A DNA stretch of 64,000 bases from Burkholderia oklahomensis C6786. Its GTDB lineage: Bacteria; Pseudomonadota; Gammaproteobacteria; Burkholderiales; Burkholderiaceae. Of the stretch, positions 1-9,555 are shown one piece after another. Below the pieces are notes generated by a model. It was not told the origin of the DNA. It was given only the letters and a program-made list of their open reading frames with translations, and made no database searches. Positions within the stretch are counted from its first letter, which is position 1, and every line of letters begins with the position of its first letter. The stretch covers positions 2,294,001 to 2,358,000 of the forward strand of contig NZ_CP009555.1 in assembly GCF_000959365.1 (NCBI RefSeq), in the 5' to 3' direction. A program made the position numbers and the translations under genes.

Positions 1-114
1 GCTTCGGCAAGCGCGAATCCGCGCGCCGGCGCAGTCAGAATCGGTCAACTCCGCGTAAGTTGACGCTAATCGATCCCAAATATCGGCAACGCGCCGGTAG
101 CAGGGCGGCTCGGA

Positions 115-669
115 TCAGAGCATGTCGAGCGTGCGTTTCAGCTCGTCCGGATGGATTTGCCCCAATTTTGTTTCGCGAACCTTGCCGGTTTCGTCGATGA
201 CGACGGTAAAAGGCAACGCGCCGGCTGTGTTTCCGAAATTCCGGGCTAGATCGGCACCGGCATAGCCGCTGACGACGATCGGATAGTCGACCGGCACTTT
301 CTTCAGGAAATTCTTCACGTTCTGCTCGGAATCGACGCCGATCCCGACGAAACGCACACCTTTCTTCTCATATTCGCGCGACAGCTTCACGAGCGCCGGC
401 ATCTCTTCGACGCATGGGCCGCACCAGGACGCCCAGAAATTGACGACCACTTTCTGGCCCTTGAAGGCAGCGAGCCCTTGCGGCTTGCCGTCGACGCCCG
501 GATACGACGCCGCCCACAGCGCGTCGACCGCGTTGCCCGCGGCGGGCGCGCTCGCCGGCGCGCTGCCGCCGGCCGAACTGCCGCCGCGCACCCAGTGGCC
601 GGCGGCGAGCCCGCCGGCGACCGCGACGGCCGCGATCACGATGCCTGCGAAAATACCTTTGCTGTTCAT
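115..669 (-). CDS. TlpA-like thiol:disulfide oxidoreductase (redoxin)
   Basis: The 184-residue protein has an N-terminal hydrophobic stretch at about residues 5-24 (uncleaved anchor or signal sequence), an Ala/Gly/Ser-rich linker, and a thioredoxin-like domain with the redox motif WCGPC at residues 82-86. A cis-proline region follows (GALPFTVVIDE). The family (TlpA/ResA/AhpC-TSA) reduces or exchanges disulfides on exported proteins or during cytochrome c maturation, facing the periplasm. It starts 4 nt after the stop of the upstream gene at 674-1318, so the two probably share a transcript. The fold is clear; the physiological substrate is not. Confidence 0.85.
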   Translation of the reverse strand: MNSKGIFAGIVIAAVAVAGGLAAGHWVRGGSSAGGSAPASAPAAGNAVDALWAASYPGVDGKPQGLAAFKGQKVVVNFWASWCGPCVEEMPALVKLSREYEKKGVRFVGIGVDSEQNVKNFLKKVPVDYPIVVSGYAGADLARNFGNTAGALPFTVVIDETGKVRETKLGQIHPDELKRTLDML

Positions 670-673
670 CGGT

Positions 674-1318
674 TCAAGATTCGGTTGGTGAGGAGGGCGG
701 CGCTTCGACGAGCGCGCGCAGCGCTTGCGCGTCGGCTCGCGACAGGCGTCCGCGGGCGTCCGCCTTCACGGCGCCGCGCAGATCGTCGCTCGTATACAGT
801 GCGACGTGGATGCCGACGGGTTCGGCGCCGCGCGCTTCGCGCCACAGGAAGCTGAGCGTCTCGACGTCGCCGCGTCCCGCGAAGTGGCGGGTCTCGGATA
901 CGTCGTACTGGATGTTCTGGTTCAACAGATAGATCGCGACGTCCTTCTGGTTGTCGCAGAAGGCTTGCAGGTGGACGTCCGAATGCGCGTTCGCCGTGCC
1001 GTTCAGCACCGCGCCCGCGATGTACGGATTGAACGGCGCAAGCCGCTCCATCCACGCGAGCGCGACGAGACGCAGCCGGCGCAGTTCGGCGGGCTGCGTC
1101 TCGCCTTGGAACAGCGCGAGGTATTCGTGCAGTTCTTCTTCGATCTGATCGTTATCCGGCAACCATTCGCCGGCAATTCGGCTGTCGCCGAGCACTTGGC
1201 GCGCGGCTTTGCGCTTCGCGCCGGCGTAGTCGAGCCCGTCTTCGGCGATCAGGCGTGCCGCGGCGAGCGCGATTTCGTCGCGTACGCGCCGCGGGTCGAG
1301 TAGGGTTTTGCGAGACAT
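674..1318 (-). CDS. Conserved hypothetical protein, nucleotide-metabolism context unclear
   Basis: A 214-residue, soluble, largely helical-looking protein with no signal peptide or membrane segment. Recognisable blocks are AARLIAEDGLDYAGAKRKAA near the N-terminus and a central stretch around NGTANAHSDVHLQAFCDNQKD. The sequence looks like a widespread proteobacterial conserved family, but I cannot assign a catalytic activity. The ATG at 1318 is the only sensible start. It lies divergent to mpl and immediately upstream of the TlpA-like gene on the same strand. Codon use matches its neighbours, so I take it as a real gene of unknown function. Confidence 0.75.
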   Translation of the reverse strand: MSRKTLLDPRRVRDEIALAAARLIAEDGLDYAGAKRKAARQVLGDSRIAGEWLPDNDQIEEELHEYLALFQGETQPAELRRLRLVALAWMERLAPFNPYIAGAVLNGTANAHSDVHLQAFCDNQKDVAIYLLNQNIQYDVSETRHFAGRGDVETLSFLWREARGAEPVGIHVALYTSDDLRGAVKADARGRLSRADAQALRALVEAPPSSPTES

Positions 1319-1395
1319 GATCCGGCAATCATACTAGATCGGTGCCGAGCGGCCCGGCGGTTGCGTCAACCGTCGTTCGCGTCGGGGCCGTCAGT

Positions 1396-1401
1396 TACAA
1401 T
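1396..1401 (+). promoter_or_regulatory. Candidate -10 box (TACAAT) for mpl
   Basis: TACAAT lies in the 193-bp gap between the divergent gene at 674-1318 and mpl, 110 nt before the mpl ATG. No convincing -35 element sits 16-18 bp upstream. The same hexamer type recurs ahead of many genes in this window. Confidence 0.4.
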
Positions 1402-1511
1402 AGCCCCCTTTGCGCGGCGGCGCGAGCGCCACGTCGCACGTGTTTCCCCGGCAACCGGCGTGAGGCGCGGCCAGCCTCCGATTCGACTACGCCCACGCGG
1501 CGCGAAGCTTT

Positions 1512-2924
1512 ATGCATATCCATATTCTCGGCATCTGCGGCACCTTCATGGGCGGTCTCGCCGTGCTCGCCCGCGCGGCGGGCCACACCGTGACCGGCTG
1601 CGACGCGGGCGTCTATCCGCCGATGAGCACGCAGCTCGAGGCGCAGGGCATTCAGCTGATCGAAGGCTACGGCGCCGAACAGATCGACCTGAAGCCCGAT
1701 CTGTTCGTGATCGGCAACGTGGTGTCGCGCGGCAATCCGCTGATGGAGGCGATCCTCGATCGCGGGTTGCCGTACGTGTCCGGTCCGCAGTGGCTCGGCG
1801 AGCACGTGCTTGCGGGCAAGTGGGTGCTCGCTGTCGCCGGCACGCACGGCAAGACGACGACGAGCTCGATGCTCGCGTGGATCCTGGAAGACGCGGGCCT
1901 GAATCCCGGCTTCCTGATCGGCGGCGTGCCGCTGAACTTCGGCGTGTCCGCGCGCCTCACCGATTCGAGCTTCTTCGTGATCGAAGCGGACGAATACGAC
2001 ACCGCGTTCTTCGACAAGCGCTCGAAATTCGTCCACTACCGGCCGCGCACCGCGATCCTGAACAATCTCGAGTTCGATCATGCCGACATCTTCCCGGATC
2101 TCGCCGCGATCGAAACGCAATTCCATCACCTGGTGCGTACGGTGCCGGGCGTCGGCCGGCTCGTGACGAACGGCCGCGAGGACGCGCTCGAACGCGTGCT
2201 GTCGCGCGGCTGCTGGAGCGACGTCGAGCGCTTCGGCGTCGATGGCGGCTGGCAGGCGCTGCCCGCCGAGGATGGCGTGCCGGTCGACGAGCGCTTCGCC
2301 GTGTATTGGCGCAGCGAGCGCGTCGGCGCCGTCGATTGGCAGGTGCAGGGCGAGCACAACCGGATGAACGCGCTCGCCGCGATCGCGGCCGCGCGCCATG
2401 TCGGCGTGCCGCCTGCGCAGGCGGCCGCCGCGCTGGCGGCGTTCCGCAACGTGAAGCGTCGGATGGAAGTGCGCGGCAGCGTCGACGGCGTGACCGTCTA
2501 CGACGATTTCGCCCATCATCCGACCGCGATCGAAACGACGATCGCCGGTCTTCGTGCCCGCATCGGCGGCGAAAACAGCCGAATTCTCGCGGTGCTGGAG
2601 CCGCGTTCGAACACGATGAAGCTCGGTACGATGAAGGCGCAGCTGCCGGCGAGTCTCGCCGACGCCGATCTCGTGTTCGGCTACGGCGCGTCGACGGGCC
2701 GCGACGCGCTCGGCTGGAGCCTCCCCGATGCCCTCGCACCGCTCGGCGACAAGGCGCACGCGTTCGACGACCTGCACGCGCTCGTGAAGGCGGTGACGGC
2801 GGCGGCGCGACCGGGCGACCACGTGCTCGTGATGAGCAACGGCGGCTTCGGCGGCGTGCATCAGAAGCTGCTCGACGCGCTGTCGGCGCGCGGCGACGCG
2901 GCGTCGGCCCGGAGCGGCGCGTGA
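1512..2924 (+). CDS. mpl: UDP-MurNAc:L-Ala-gamma-D-Glu-meso-DAP ligase
   Basis: Cytoplasmic Mur-family ligase that attaches the recycled tripeptide L-Ala-gamma-D-Glu-meso-diaminopimelate to UDP-MurNAc, saving de novo peptidoglycan precursor synthesis. The 470-residue length fits Mpl. It opens with MHIHILGICG, the UDP-binding Rossmann-like start typical of Mpl, and has the ATP-binding motif GTHGKTTTS at residues 110-118, followed by the Mur central and C-terminal domains (DDFAHHPTAIETT, LEPRSNTMKLG). Its stop overlaps the GTG start of the hydrolase gene at 2921, indicating translational coupling. mtgA, another peptidoglycan gene, lies downstream on the same strand. Confidence 0.95.
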   Translation: MHIHILGICGTFMGGLAVLARAAGHTVTGCDAGVYPPMSTQLEAQGIQLIEGYGAEQIDLKPDLFVIGNVVSRGNPLMEAILDRGLPYVSGPQWLGEHVLAGKWVLAVAGTHGKTTTSSMLAWILEDAGLNPGFLIGGVPLNFGVSARLTDSSFFVIEADEYDTAFFDKRSKFVHYRPRTAILNNLEFDHADIFPDLAAIETQFHHLVRTVPGVGRLVTNGREDALERVLSRGCWSDVERFGVDGGWQALPAEDGVPVDERFAVYWRSERVGAVDWQVQGEHNRMNALAAIAAARHVGVPPAQAAAALAAFRNVKRRMEVRGSVDGVTVYDDFAHHPTAIETTIAGLRARIGGENSRILAVLEPRSNTMKLGTMKAQLPASLADADLVFGYGASTGRDALGWSLPDALAPLGDKAHAFDDLHALVKAVTAAARPGDHVLVMSNGGFGGVHQKLLDALSARGDAASARSGA

Positions 2925-3490
2925 TCCTGTATCTGCACGGCTTCCGCTCGTCGCCGCAGTCGTTCAAGGCGCGCGCGCTTGCCGCCCGGCTCGCCGATCT
3001 CGGACGCGCGGACGAGTGGCGCTGCCCGGCGTTGTCGGTGGCGCCGCTCGACGCGATCGCGGCGGCCGAGGCGGAAGTCGCCGGCATGCCTGCGCGCGAC
3101 GTCACCGTGATCGGCAGCTCGCTCGGCGGCTACTATGCGACCTGGCTCGCGGAAAGGCACGGCTGGCGCGCGGTGCTGCTCAATCCGGCGACGCAGCCGC
3201 AGCGCGACCTGCGTCGCTATCTCGGCGAGCAGCCGCTCTGGCACGGCGGCGGCACGATCGTCGTCGAGCCGCATCATCTGGACGAGCTGGACGCGTTGCG
3301 CGTCGCGGCGGTCACGCGGCCCGAGCGCTACTATTTGTTCGCGGCGACGGGCGATGAAGTGCTCGACTACCGCGAGATGCTCGCACGCTATCCGGGCGCG
3401 CGAACCCGCGTCATCGAAGGCAGCGATCACGGGATCAGCGAGTTTGCCGACTACATCGACGACGTTCTCGCATTTTGTGACGCCGGATAG
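2921..3490 (+). CDS. YqiA/YcfP-type alpha/beta hydrolase (esterase)
   Basis: A 189-residue single-domain alpha/beta hydrolase. It begins MILYLHGFRSSP, the oxyanion-hole region of the YqiA family, and has the nucleophile elbow GSSLGG at residues 65-70 with Ser67. Candidate acid and base are in TGDEVLDY and SDHGISEF. The GTG start at 2921 overlaps the mpl stop by 4 nt (GTGA). YqiA proteins are small esterases acting on short acyl or aryl esters; the natural substrate is unknown. Coupling to mpl suggests co-expression but does not prove a cell-wall role. Confidence 0.85.
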   Translation: MILYLHGFRSSPQSFKARALAARLADLGRADEWRCPALSVAPLDAIAAAEAEVAGMPARDVTVIGSSLGGYYATWLAERHGWRAVLLNPATQPQRDLRRYLGEQPLWHGGGTIVVEPHHLDELDALRVAAVTRPERYYLFAATGDEVLDYREMLARYPGARTRVIEGSDHGISEFADYIDDVLAFCDAG

Positions 3491-3605
3491 GTCGGCGCCG
3501 GATGCGAGGTCCGGCGCATGGCGCCTTACACACCACACGCGGCGTCGCCTGCTTCCGAAGCGAAGCGCGGCGCGCGGAAGTCTGAACGAAAGACGAGAGT
3601 ACTGA

Positions 3606-5684
3606 GTGAACGTTTTCTTCGAGGAATCGGGCAGTTTCAAGGCGGGCAGCGTGCTGTCGCGCCAGGGCGACGCGTTTCAGGTCGAATTGCCGGGCGGCCG
3701 GCGCGCGAAGGTGCGCGCGAAGGACGTGCTGATCGAATTCGAGAAACCCGCCGCGAACGAGCTGATGCAGCAGGCGGACGAGGCCGCGCAGCAGATCGAC
3801 CTGGATTTTCTGTGGGAATGCGCGCCCGCCGAGGAATTCGCGTACGCGACGCTCGCTGACGAATATTTCGGCGCGAGCTACGGCCCGGTCGAGCGCGCGG
3901 CGCTCGTGCTGCGCCTGCACGGCTCGCCCGTCTATTTTCGTCGCAAGGGGCGCGGCCAGTATCAGCGCGCGCCCGAAGAGCAGCTGAAGATGGCGCTCGC
4001 CGCGCTGGAGCGCAAGCGCCAGCAGGCGCTCGTGCAGGCCGGCTACGAAGACGAGCTGAAGGCGGGCAAGCTGCCCGACGCGTTCGCCGGCAAGGCGCTC
4101 AACCTCCTGACGAAGCCGGACAAGAACTCGATCGAATACAAGGCGCTCGACGCGGCGGCGCTCGCGCGCGGCGTGTCGCCCGCGCGGCTGATGCTCGACT
4201 GCGGCGGCATTCCGTCCGCGCGCGCGCTGCACGAAGCGCGCTTTCTCGCCGAGTACTTTCCGCACGGCACGGGCTTTCCGTCCATCACGGTCGGCAAGCT
4301 GCCCGACGACCTGCCGCGTGCGGACGTCGGCGCGTTCTCGATCGACGACATCACGACGACCGAGATCGACGATGCGTTCTCGGTCGAGCATCTGACCGAC
4401 GGGCGCGTGCGGATCGGCGTGCACATCGCGGCGCCCGCGCTCGGCGTCGTGCGCGGCGACGCGGTCGACGCGGTCGCGCGCGCGCGGCTGTCGACCGTCT
4501 ACATGCCGGGCGACAAGATCACGATGCTGCCGGACGACGTCGTCGACGTTTTCACGCTGAAGGAGGGCGGCTACCGCCCGGCGCTGTCGCTGTACATCAT
4601 CGTGAAGCGCGACACGCAGGAGATCGTCGCGAACGAGACGCGCGCCGAATACGTCTACGTGAAGAGCAACCTGCGCCACAACACGCTCGACGAGCTCGTC
4701 ACCGAGGATGCGCTCGCGGCCGGCACGGGCGACTACCCGCACAAGGACGATATCGCGGTGCTCTGGCCGCTCGCGCAGGCGCTCTTCGAGAAGCGCCAGG
4801 TCGCGCGCGCGGGCTACGGGCTCAGGCGCGAAGTGCAGCGCAATACCGATTACAACTTCTACGTCGAAGGCGAGCGCGTGACGATCACGCCGCGCCGGCG
4901 CGGTTCGCCGCTCGATCTGATCGTGTCCGAGCTCGCGATCCTCGCGAACTCGACGTGGGGCGCGTTCCTGCACGACCACAGCGTGCCGGGCATCTATCGC
5001 ACGCAGCGTGCGTTCGGCATGCCGAGCGGGCCGAAGCGCACGCGGATGCAGACGAGCGCCGCGCCGCACGAAGGGCTCGGCGTGCCGCAGTATGCGTGGA
5101 GCACGTCGCCGCTGCGCCGCTACGTCGACCTCGTCAATCAATGGCAACTGCTCGCGTGCGTGCAGCACGGCGTGACCGCGAAGCTCGCCGCGCCGTTCAA
5201 GCAGAAGGACGCGGATCTGTACGCGGTCGTGCAGGGCTTCGACGATACGTATGCCGCATACGCCGATCATCAGCGCCGGATGGAGTATTTCTGGTGCTTG
5301 CGCTGGATCAAGCAGGAAGGCCGCAAGCAGGTGAGCGCGACCGTCGTGAAGGGTGAACTCGTGCGTCTCGACGAAGTGCCGCTGCTGCTGCACGTGCCCG
5401 CGCTCGGCGTTCACGCGCGCGGCACGCGCGTGCTGCTCGATGTGATGTCGGTCGACGAACTGACGATCGAGGCATCGGTGCGGCTCCTCAGCGTGCTCGA
5501 CGCGCCGACGGTGTCGGGCGGCGAGCCGGCCGAGGACGAAGAGGAGGCCGAAGCGGCCGACGACGTGCTGCTCGACGCCGCCGCCGAATCGGCCGAAAGC
5601 GAAGCGGAAGCGCTCGCCGAGGCTGGCGGCGCGGCGGGCGGCGAGGGCGACGCGTCCGCAAACGGCGAGGAGCAGCCGAAATGA
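3606..5684 (+). CDS. RNase II/RNB family exoribonuclease
   Basis: A 692-residue 3'-to-5' exoribonuclease of the RNB superfamily. An N-terminal region of about 230 residues precedes the RNB catalytic domain, whose metal-binding block is SIDDITTTEIDDAF at residues 245-258. Asp247, Asp255 and Asp256 are kept, and Glu253 sits where E. coli RNase II has Asp. Later conserved pieces are the SPLRRYVDLVNQ region and a C-terminal S1-like segment. The last 65 or so residues are an acidic, low-complexity Glu/Ala tail. Translation starts at GTG 3606 with a weak GAGAG upstream. The stop overlaps the aroE ATG, so aroE is translationally coupled. It is more like the RNase II branch than RNase R. Confidence 0.88.
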   Translation: MNVFFEESGSFKAGSVLSRQGDAFQVELPGGRRAKVRAKDVLIEFEKPAANELMQQADEAAQQIDLDFLWECAPAEEFAYATLADEYFGASYGPVERAALVLRLHGSPVYFRRKGRGQYQRAPEEQLKMALAALERKRQQALVQAGYEDELKAGKLPDAFAGKALNLLTKPDKNSIEYKALDAAALARGVSPARLMLDCGGIPSARALHEARFLAEYFPHGTGFPSITVGKLPDDLPRADVGAFSIDDITTTEIDDAFSVEHLTDGRVRIGVHIAAPALGVVRGDAVDAVARARLSTVYMPGDKITMLPDDVVDVFTLKEGGYRPALSLYIIVKRDTQEIVANETRAEYVYVKSNLRHNTLDELVTEDALAAGTGDYPHKDDIAVLWPLAQALFEKRQVARAGYGLRREVQRNTDYNFYVEGERVTITPRRRGSPLDLIVSELAILANSTWGAFLHDHSVPGIYRTQRAFGMPSGPKRTRMQTSAAPHEGLGVPQYAWSTSPLRRYVDLVNQWQLLACVQHGVTAKLAAPFKQKDADLYAVVQGFDDTYAAYADHQRRMEYFWCLRWIKQEGRKQVSATVVKGELVRLDEVPLLLHVPALGVHARGTRVLLDVMSVDELTIEASVRLLSVLDAPTVSGGEPAEDEEEAEAADDVLLDAAAESAESEAEALAEAGGAAGGEGDASANGEEQPK

Positions 5685-6559
5685 GCACGACCGTCGAGCC
5701 CGCTGCGAACGCGCGCGATCGCTACGCGGTGATCGGCAATCCGATCGCGCACAGCAAGTCGCCGTTCATTCACACGCGCTTTGCCGAACAGACGGGCGAG
5801 GCGATTGCGTACACGCATCTGCTCGCGCCGCTCGACGGCTTCGCGGCCGCGGTGCGCGAATTCGCCTCGCAGGGCGGCCGCGGCGTGAACGTCACCGTGC
5901 CGTTCAAGCTCGAAGCCTATGCGCTCGCCGACACGCTGTCGCCGCGCGCGGCGGCGGCGGGCGCGGTGAACACGCTGCGCTTCGACGAGAGCGGCATCTT
6001 CGGCGACAACACCGACGGCGTCGGTCTCGTGCGCGACATCGAAACGAATCTCGGCGTGAGCCTGACGGGCGCGCGGATCCTGCTGCTCGGCGCGGGCGGC
6101 GCGGCGCGCGGCGTCGTGTTGCCGATGCTCGAGCGCGCGCCCGCGTCGCTCACGATCGTCAACCGGACGGCGAGCAAGGCGGAAGAGCTCGTCGGCCAGT
6201 TCACGCAAGCCGCGCACGACGCGGGCTGCGTGCTCGCGGGCGGCGGTCCCGAGCGGATCGCGCGCGAGCCTTACGACATGATCGTCAACGCGACGGCGGG
6301 CAGCCTCGACGCGGCGCTGCCCGAATGCGACACCGCGGCGTTCGGCCCGGCGACGCTCGCGTACGACATGATGTACGGCGCGCGGCCGACCGTCTTCATG
6401 GAGCACGCGGCGGCGCTCGGCGCGCGCGCGGCGGACGGTCTCGGGATGCTCGTCGAGCAGGCGGCGGAATCGTTCTACGTATGGCGCGGCGTGCGGCCCG
6501 ACAGCGCGCCCGTGCTCGCCGCGCTGCGCGCCGCGCTCGCGGCGTCGGCGGCGCACTGA
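5681..6559 (+). CDS. aroE: Shikimate dehydrogenase (NADP+)
   Basis: Fourth step of the shikimate pathway: NADPH-dependent reduction of 3-dehydroshikimate to shikimate in the cytoplasm. In the 292-residue protein the substrate motif [10 protein letters not shown] lies at 19-28, the catalytic lysine is Lys76 in VTVPFK, the paired aspartate is Asp112 in NTDGVG, and the dinucleotide loop is GAGGAARG at 137-144. The ATGA overlap with the preceding RNase gene gives a 4-nt overlap, and mtgA follows after 19 nt, so the block mpl to mtgA may be one transcript. Confidence 0.95.
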   Translation: MSTTVEPAANARDRYAVIGNPIAHSKSPFIHTRFAEQTGEAIAYTHLLAPLDGFAAAVREFASQGGRGVNVTVPFKLEAYALADTLSPRAAAAGAVNTLRFDESGIFGDNTDGVGLVRDIETNLGVSLTGARILLLGAGGAARGVVLPMLERAPASLTIVNRTASKAEELVGQFTQAAHDAGCVLAGGGPERIAREPYDMIVNATAGSLDAALPECDTAAFGPATLAYDMMYGARPTVFMEHAAALGARAADGLGMLVEQAAESFYVWRGVRPDSAPVLAALRAALAASAAH

Positions 6560-6578
6560 GCGCGAGAGGCGCAGCGGG

Positions 6579-7349
6579 GTGCGGAACAGTCCCGTTTCGC
6601 GCGGCCCGGGCTTCGCGCCGGCGCGCGGCGCGACCGGTGCGCGCCGGCGCGGTCTCGCGCGCTGGCTCGCATATGCGGGCGGCGTGTTCGCCGGCGCGTG
6701 GCTCGCGACGCAGCTCTATTACTTCGCGCAGATCGCGATGTGGACGGTGGTCGATCCGGGTTCGAGCGCGTTCATGCGCGCCGACGCGTGGCGCTTGTCG
6801 GCCGCGCGGCCCGCGGTGACGATCCGGCATCAGTGGGTGCCGTACGAGCGGATCTCGCGGAACCTGAAGCGCGCGGTGATCGCATCCGAAGACGCCGATT
6901 TCGCGAACAATTCGGGCTACGAAGTGGACGCGATCCTGCAGGCGTGGGAAAAGAACCGTGCGCACGGCCGAATCGTGTCGGGCGGCTCGACGATCACGCA
7001 GCAGCTCGCGCGCAATCTGTTCCTGTCCAGTGAGAAGAGCTACATCCGCAAGGGGCAGGAGCTCATCATCACGTGGATGCTCGAAACGCTGCTCGACAAG
7101 GAGCGCATCTTCGAGATCTACCTGAACTCGGTCGAATTCGGCCGCGGCGTGTACGGTGCGGAAGCCGCCGCGCAGTACTACTTCCGGATTCCCGCGAGCC
7201 GGCTTTCCGCGTGGCAATCGGCGCGCCTCGCGGTGATGCTGCCGAATCCGAAGTATTTCGACACGCACCGCGGCTCGTCTTACCTTGCGCAGCGCGCGGG
7301 CGTGATCGCGCGACGGATGGGCGCGGCGGAATTGCCCGCGTCGCAGTGA
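6579..7349 (+). CDS. mtgA: Monofunctional peptidoglycan glycosyltransferase
   Basis: Polymerises lipid II into glycan strands at the outer face of the inner membrane. The 256-residue protein has a basic N-terminus, one membrane anchor at about residues 30-55, and a single GT51 domain without a transpeptidase domain. The catalytic glutamate is Glu104 in [20 protein letters not shown] and a [16 protein letters not shown] block follow. Start is GTG 6579, 19 nt after aroE. It belongs to the same peptidoglycan-flavoured run as mpl. Confidence 0.93.
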   Translation: MRNSPVSRGPGFAPARGATGARRRGLARWLAYAGGVFAGAWLATQLYYFAQIAMWTVVDPGSSAFMRADAWRLSAARPAVTIRHQWVPYERISRNLKRAVIASEDADFANNSGYEVDAILQAWEKNRAHGRIVSGGSTITQQLARNLFLSSEKSYIRKGQELIITWMLETLLDKERIFEIYLNSVEFGRGVYGAEAAAQYYFRIPASRLSAWQSARLAVMLPNPKYFDTHRGSSYLAQRAGVIARRMGAAELPASQ

Positions 7350-7829
7350 GCGCGGACGCGCCGCAGCGCGATCGCTTGCCGGCGCGCACCCCCGTCGATC
7401 GACGGCGCTTCTTCATGCGGAAGATCAGCGCGCCTTTTGCGGCGCACCATCCCAATATCTGCGCTTCCACAAATCTTTCAAAATCGATACGTCGGGAATT
7501 CGGGTAATTACCCGATTTATTTCGATCGTCAAATTAATTTCGCCGCGCAGTGCGAATAAAGCAATAAAAAATCCGCTCCATCGTCGGTTTTGTCTCGATC
7601 GTATTGACAAAATGCCGCTCGAAAGCCCGATTCCGTATCGATTTTGGTCAAATGAAAAATCGAATTTGAAAGAATAAAGTAAACCTTATTTCTTTCAAAT
7701 GTTTCGTCATTTTTCAAATCGAAACTTGTCGCGTATATTGGCCCACGCCTTGGCTTATCGGGCCGAACGAGCAAGGTGGGGGCGCCTATCCGGCCGCTCT
7801 AAAAACAACATGAGAGAAGGAAAACGACT
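7350..7829. other. 480-bp intergenic gap with AT-rich island
   Basis: After mtgA the base composition falls sharply: by hand count 7501-7740 is about 37% GC, against roughly two thirds GC in the flanking genes. It contains poly-A and poly-T runs. Two small minus-strand open frames (7425-7610, 7529-7774) cover it but resemble no known protein and lie in low-GC DNA, so I do not call them. It carries the promoter of the S10 lipoprotein gene at its right edge. Confidence 0.6.
7712..7740 (+). promoter_or_regulatory. Candidate sigma-70 promoter of the S10 lipoprotein gene
   Basis: TTTTCA at 7712-7717 and TATATT at 7735-7740 are separated by 17 bp. The predicted start would be near 7747, giving a leader of about 80 nt before the ATG at 7830, which is preceded by GAAGGAAAA as ribosome binding site. 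Confidence 0.5.
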
Positions 7830-9464
7830 ATGCCAGCACGTAAGACGAAGCTGTTATTAGCCGCAGTATTCTCTTCGCTGCTCCTCGCAGCGTGCAATGG
7901 AGATGACGCGAATCCCGCCGCGAGCGCCGCCGCGAGCGAGAACAGTTCGAGCAGCGCCGACACCTCATCCGGCGCGGACAAACCGTATCAAGATCCCAAC
8001 CGTTATTCGTCGAGCGCGAGCGCGTCGCTGTCGGCTTCCGCCGCGACCGAGAACGCCGCGATCACGCATCACCAGATCACGTTGAACGGCAAGACGATCA
8101 ACTACACCGCGACCGCGGGCCACCTGACCGCGCGCAACCCGCAGACGGGCGCGGCCGAGGCGTCGTTCTTTTACGTCGCGTACACGGCGGACAACCAGCC
8201 GCTCGGCAAGCGTCCCGTCACGTTCTTCTACAACGGCGGCCCCGGCTCGTCGACGGTCTGGCTGCACCTTGGCTCGTTCGGGCCGAAGCGCCTCGTGACG
8301 GGCGATCCGAACGCGAACAGTCCGACGCCGTTCCCGTTCGTCGACAACCAGGAAACGCTCCTCGACACGACCGATCTCGTGTTCGTCGACGCGATCGGCA
8401 CGGGCTTTTCGGAAGCGATCGCGCCGAACACGAACCAGACGTTCTGGGGCGTCGATCAGGACGGCGGAGCATTTCGCGATTTCGTGATCCGCTACCTGCA
8501 GGTGAATCGGCGCAACGATTCGCCGAAGTACCTGTTCGGCGAATCGTACGGCACGCCGCGCACCGACGTGCTCGCGAACCTGCTCGAGACGGCCGGCGTG
8601 AAGCTCGACGGGATCGTGCTGCAGTCGTCGATCCTCAACTACAACAGCAACTGCGACATGGCGAGCAACAATGTCGGCAATTCGAACAACGGGTCGAGCG
8701 CGATCAGTTGCGCGGGCTTCGTGCCGAGCTACGGCGCGGTCGGCGCGTACTACCGGCTCGACAATCCGAATCCGACGGACCTGCCGCAGTATGCCGACCA
8801 GATGCGCCTCCTGACGGCGGGCACGTATTCGCCGGCCGTGAACGCATATCTCGCGAGCAATACGCAGCCGCCGCAGAGCCTCGTGACGACGATGTCGAAC
8901 TCGACGGGGGCGACCGCTTCGCTGTGGCGCGCGAACTTCAATCTGCTGCCGACCGCGTACGACAACAGCTATCAGCTGGCGCTGATCCCGGGCACGCTGA
9001 TCGGCCGCTACGACGCGCGCGTGAACGTGCCGACGAACAGCCCGCTCGCATCGGGCGGCGATCCGTCGAGCAGCTTCATCACGAAGCCGTTCACCGACAC
9101 GATCGGCACCTATTTGCCGAACGTGCTGAAGTACTCGGCGAAGTCGGCCTATGCTGTAGGGAGCAATGCGATCTATACGTGGGACTGGAGTCACGACGGC
9201 CTCGACCTGCCCGACACGATTCCGGATCTGGCCACGGCGCTCACGCTCAATCCTTCGCTGAAGGTGCTGTCGTTGAACGGCTATCACGACATCGCGACGC
9301 CGTTTTATCAGACGGAACTCGATCTCTCCCGTCTCGGCGCGCAGCCCAATCTGACGATCAAGGACTATCAGGGCGGGCACATGGTCTATCTGGACGATAC
9401 GTCGCGGCCGCGGGAGAAAGCCGATCTGGTGACGTTCTATGGTGCGACGCCCGTCGCGCAATGA
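7830..9464 (+). CDS. Serine carboxypeptidase (S10) family lipoprotein
   Basis: A 544-residue exported lipoprotein. The signal peptide ends in a lipobox with Cys22 (LLLAAC), followed by a Ser/Ala-rich linker to about residue 75. The S10 fold is shown by FFYNGGPGSS at about 132-141, the catalytic serine Ser239 in GESYGT, an aspartate in GYHDIATP and a histidine in GGHMVY near the C-terminus, in the usual Ser-Asp-His order. S10 enzymes remove C-terminal residues at acidic pH; bacterial periplasmic or outer-membrane members are poorly characterised. It appears monocistronic behind an AT-rich promoter region. The substrate is unknown. Confidence 0.88.
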   Translation: MPARKTKLLLAAVFSSLLLAACNGDDANPAASAAASENSSSSADTSSGADKPYQDPNRYSSSASASLSASAATENAAITHHQITLNGKTINYTATAGHLTARNPQTGAAEASFFYVAYTADNQPLGKRPVTFFYNGGPGSSTVWLHLGSFGPKRLVTGDPNANSPTPFPFVDNQETLLDTTDLVFVDAIGTGFSEAIAPNTNQTFWGVDQDGGAFRDFVIRYLQVNRRNDSPKYLFGESYGTPRTDVLANLLETAGVKLDGIVLQSSILNYNSNCDMASNNVGNSNNGSSAISCAGFVPSYGAVGAYYRLDNPNPTDLPQYADQMRLLTAGTYSPAVNAYLASNTQPPQSLVTTMSNSTGATASLWRANFNLLPTAYDNSYQLALIPGTLIGRYDARVNVPTNSPLASGGDPSSSFITKPFTDTIGTYLPNVLKYSAKSAYAVGSNAIYTWDWSHDGLDLPDTIPDLATALTLNPSLKVLSLNGYHDIATPFYQTELDLSRLGAQPNLTIKDYQGGHMVYLDDTSRPREKADLVTFYGATPVAQ

Positions 9465-9555
9465 CGTCGAACGATGCTTCACCGCCCGTCGCGCTGCGCG
9501 CATGATGCGCCGCGCGCGTCGGGCCATGACGACCCCATTTCTCATCGGAGCTGAC

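Noticed and set aside
7425..7774. Two small minus-strand frames in the AT-rich island
   Set aside because: Open frames are expected to be less meaningful here; no ribosome binding site or recognisable family, and the S10 promoter overlaps them.
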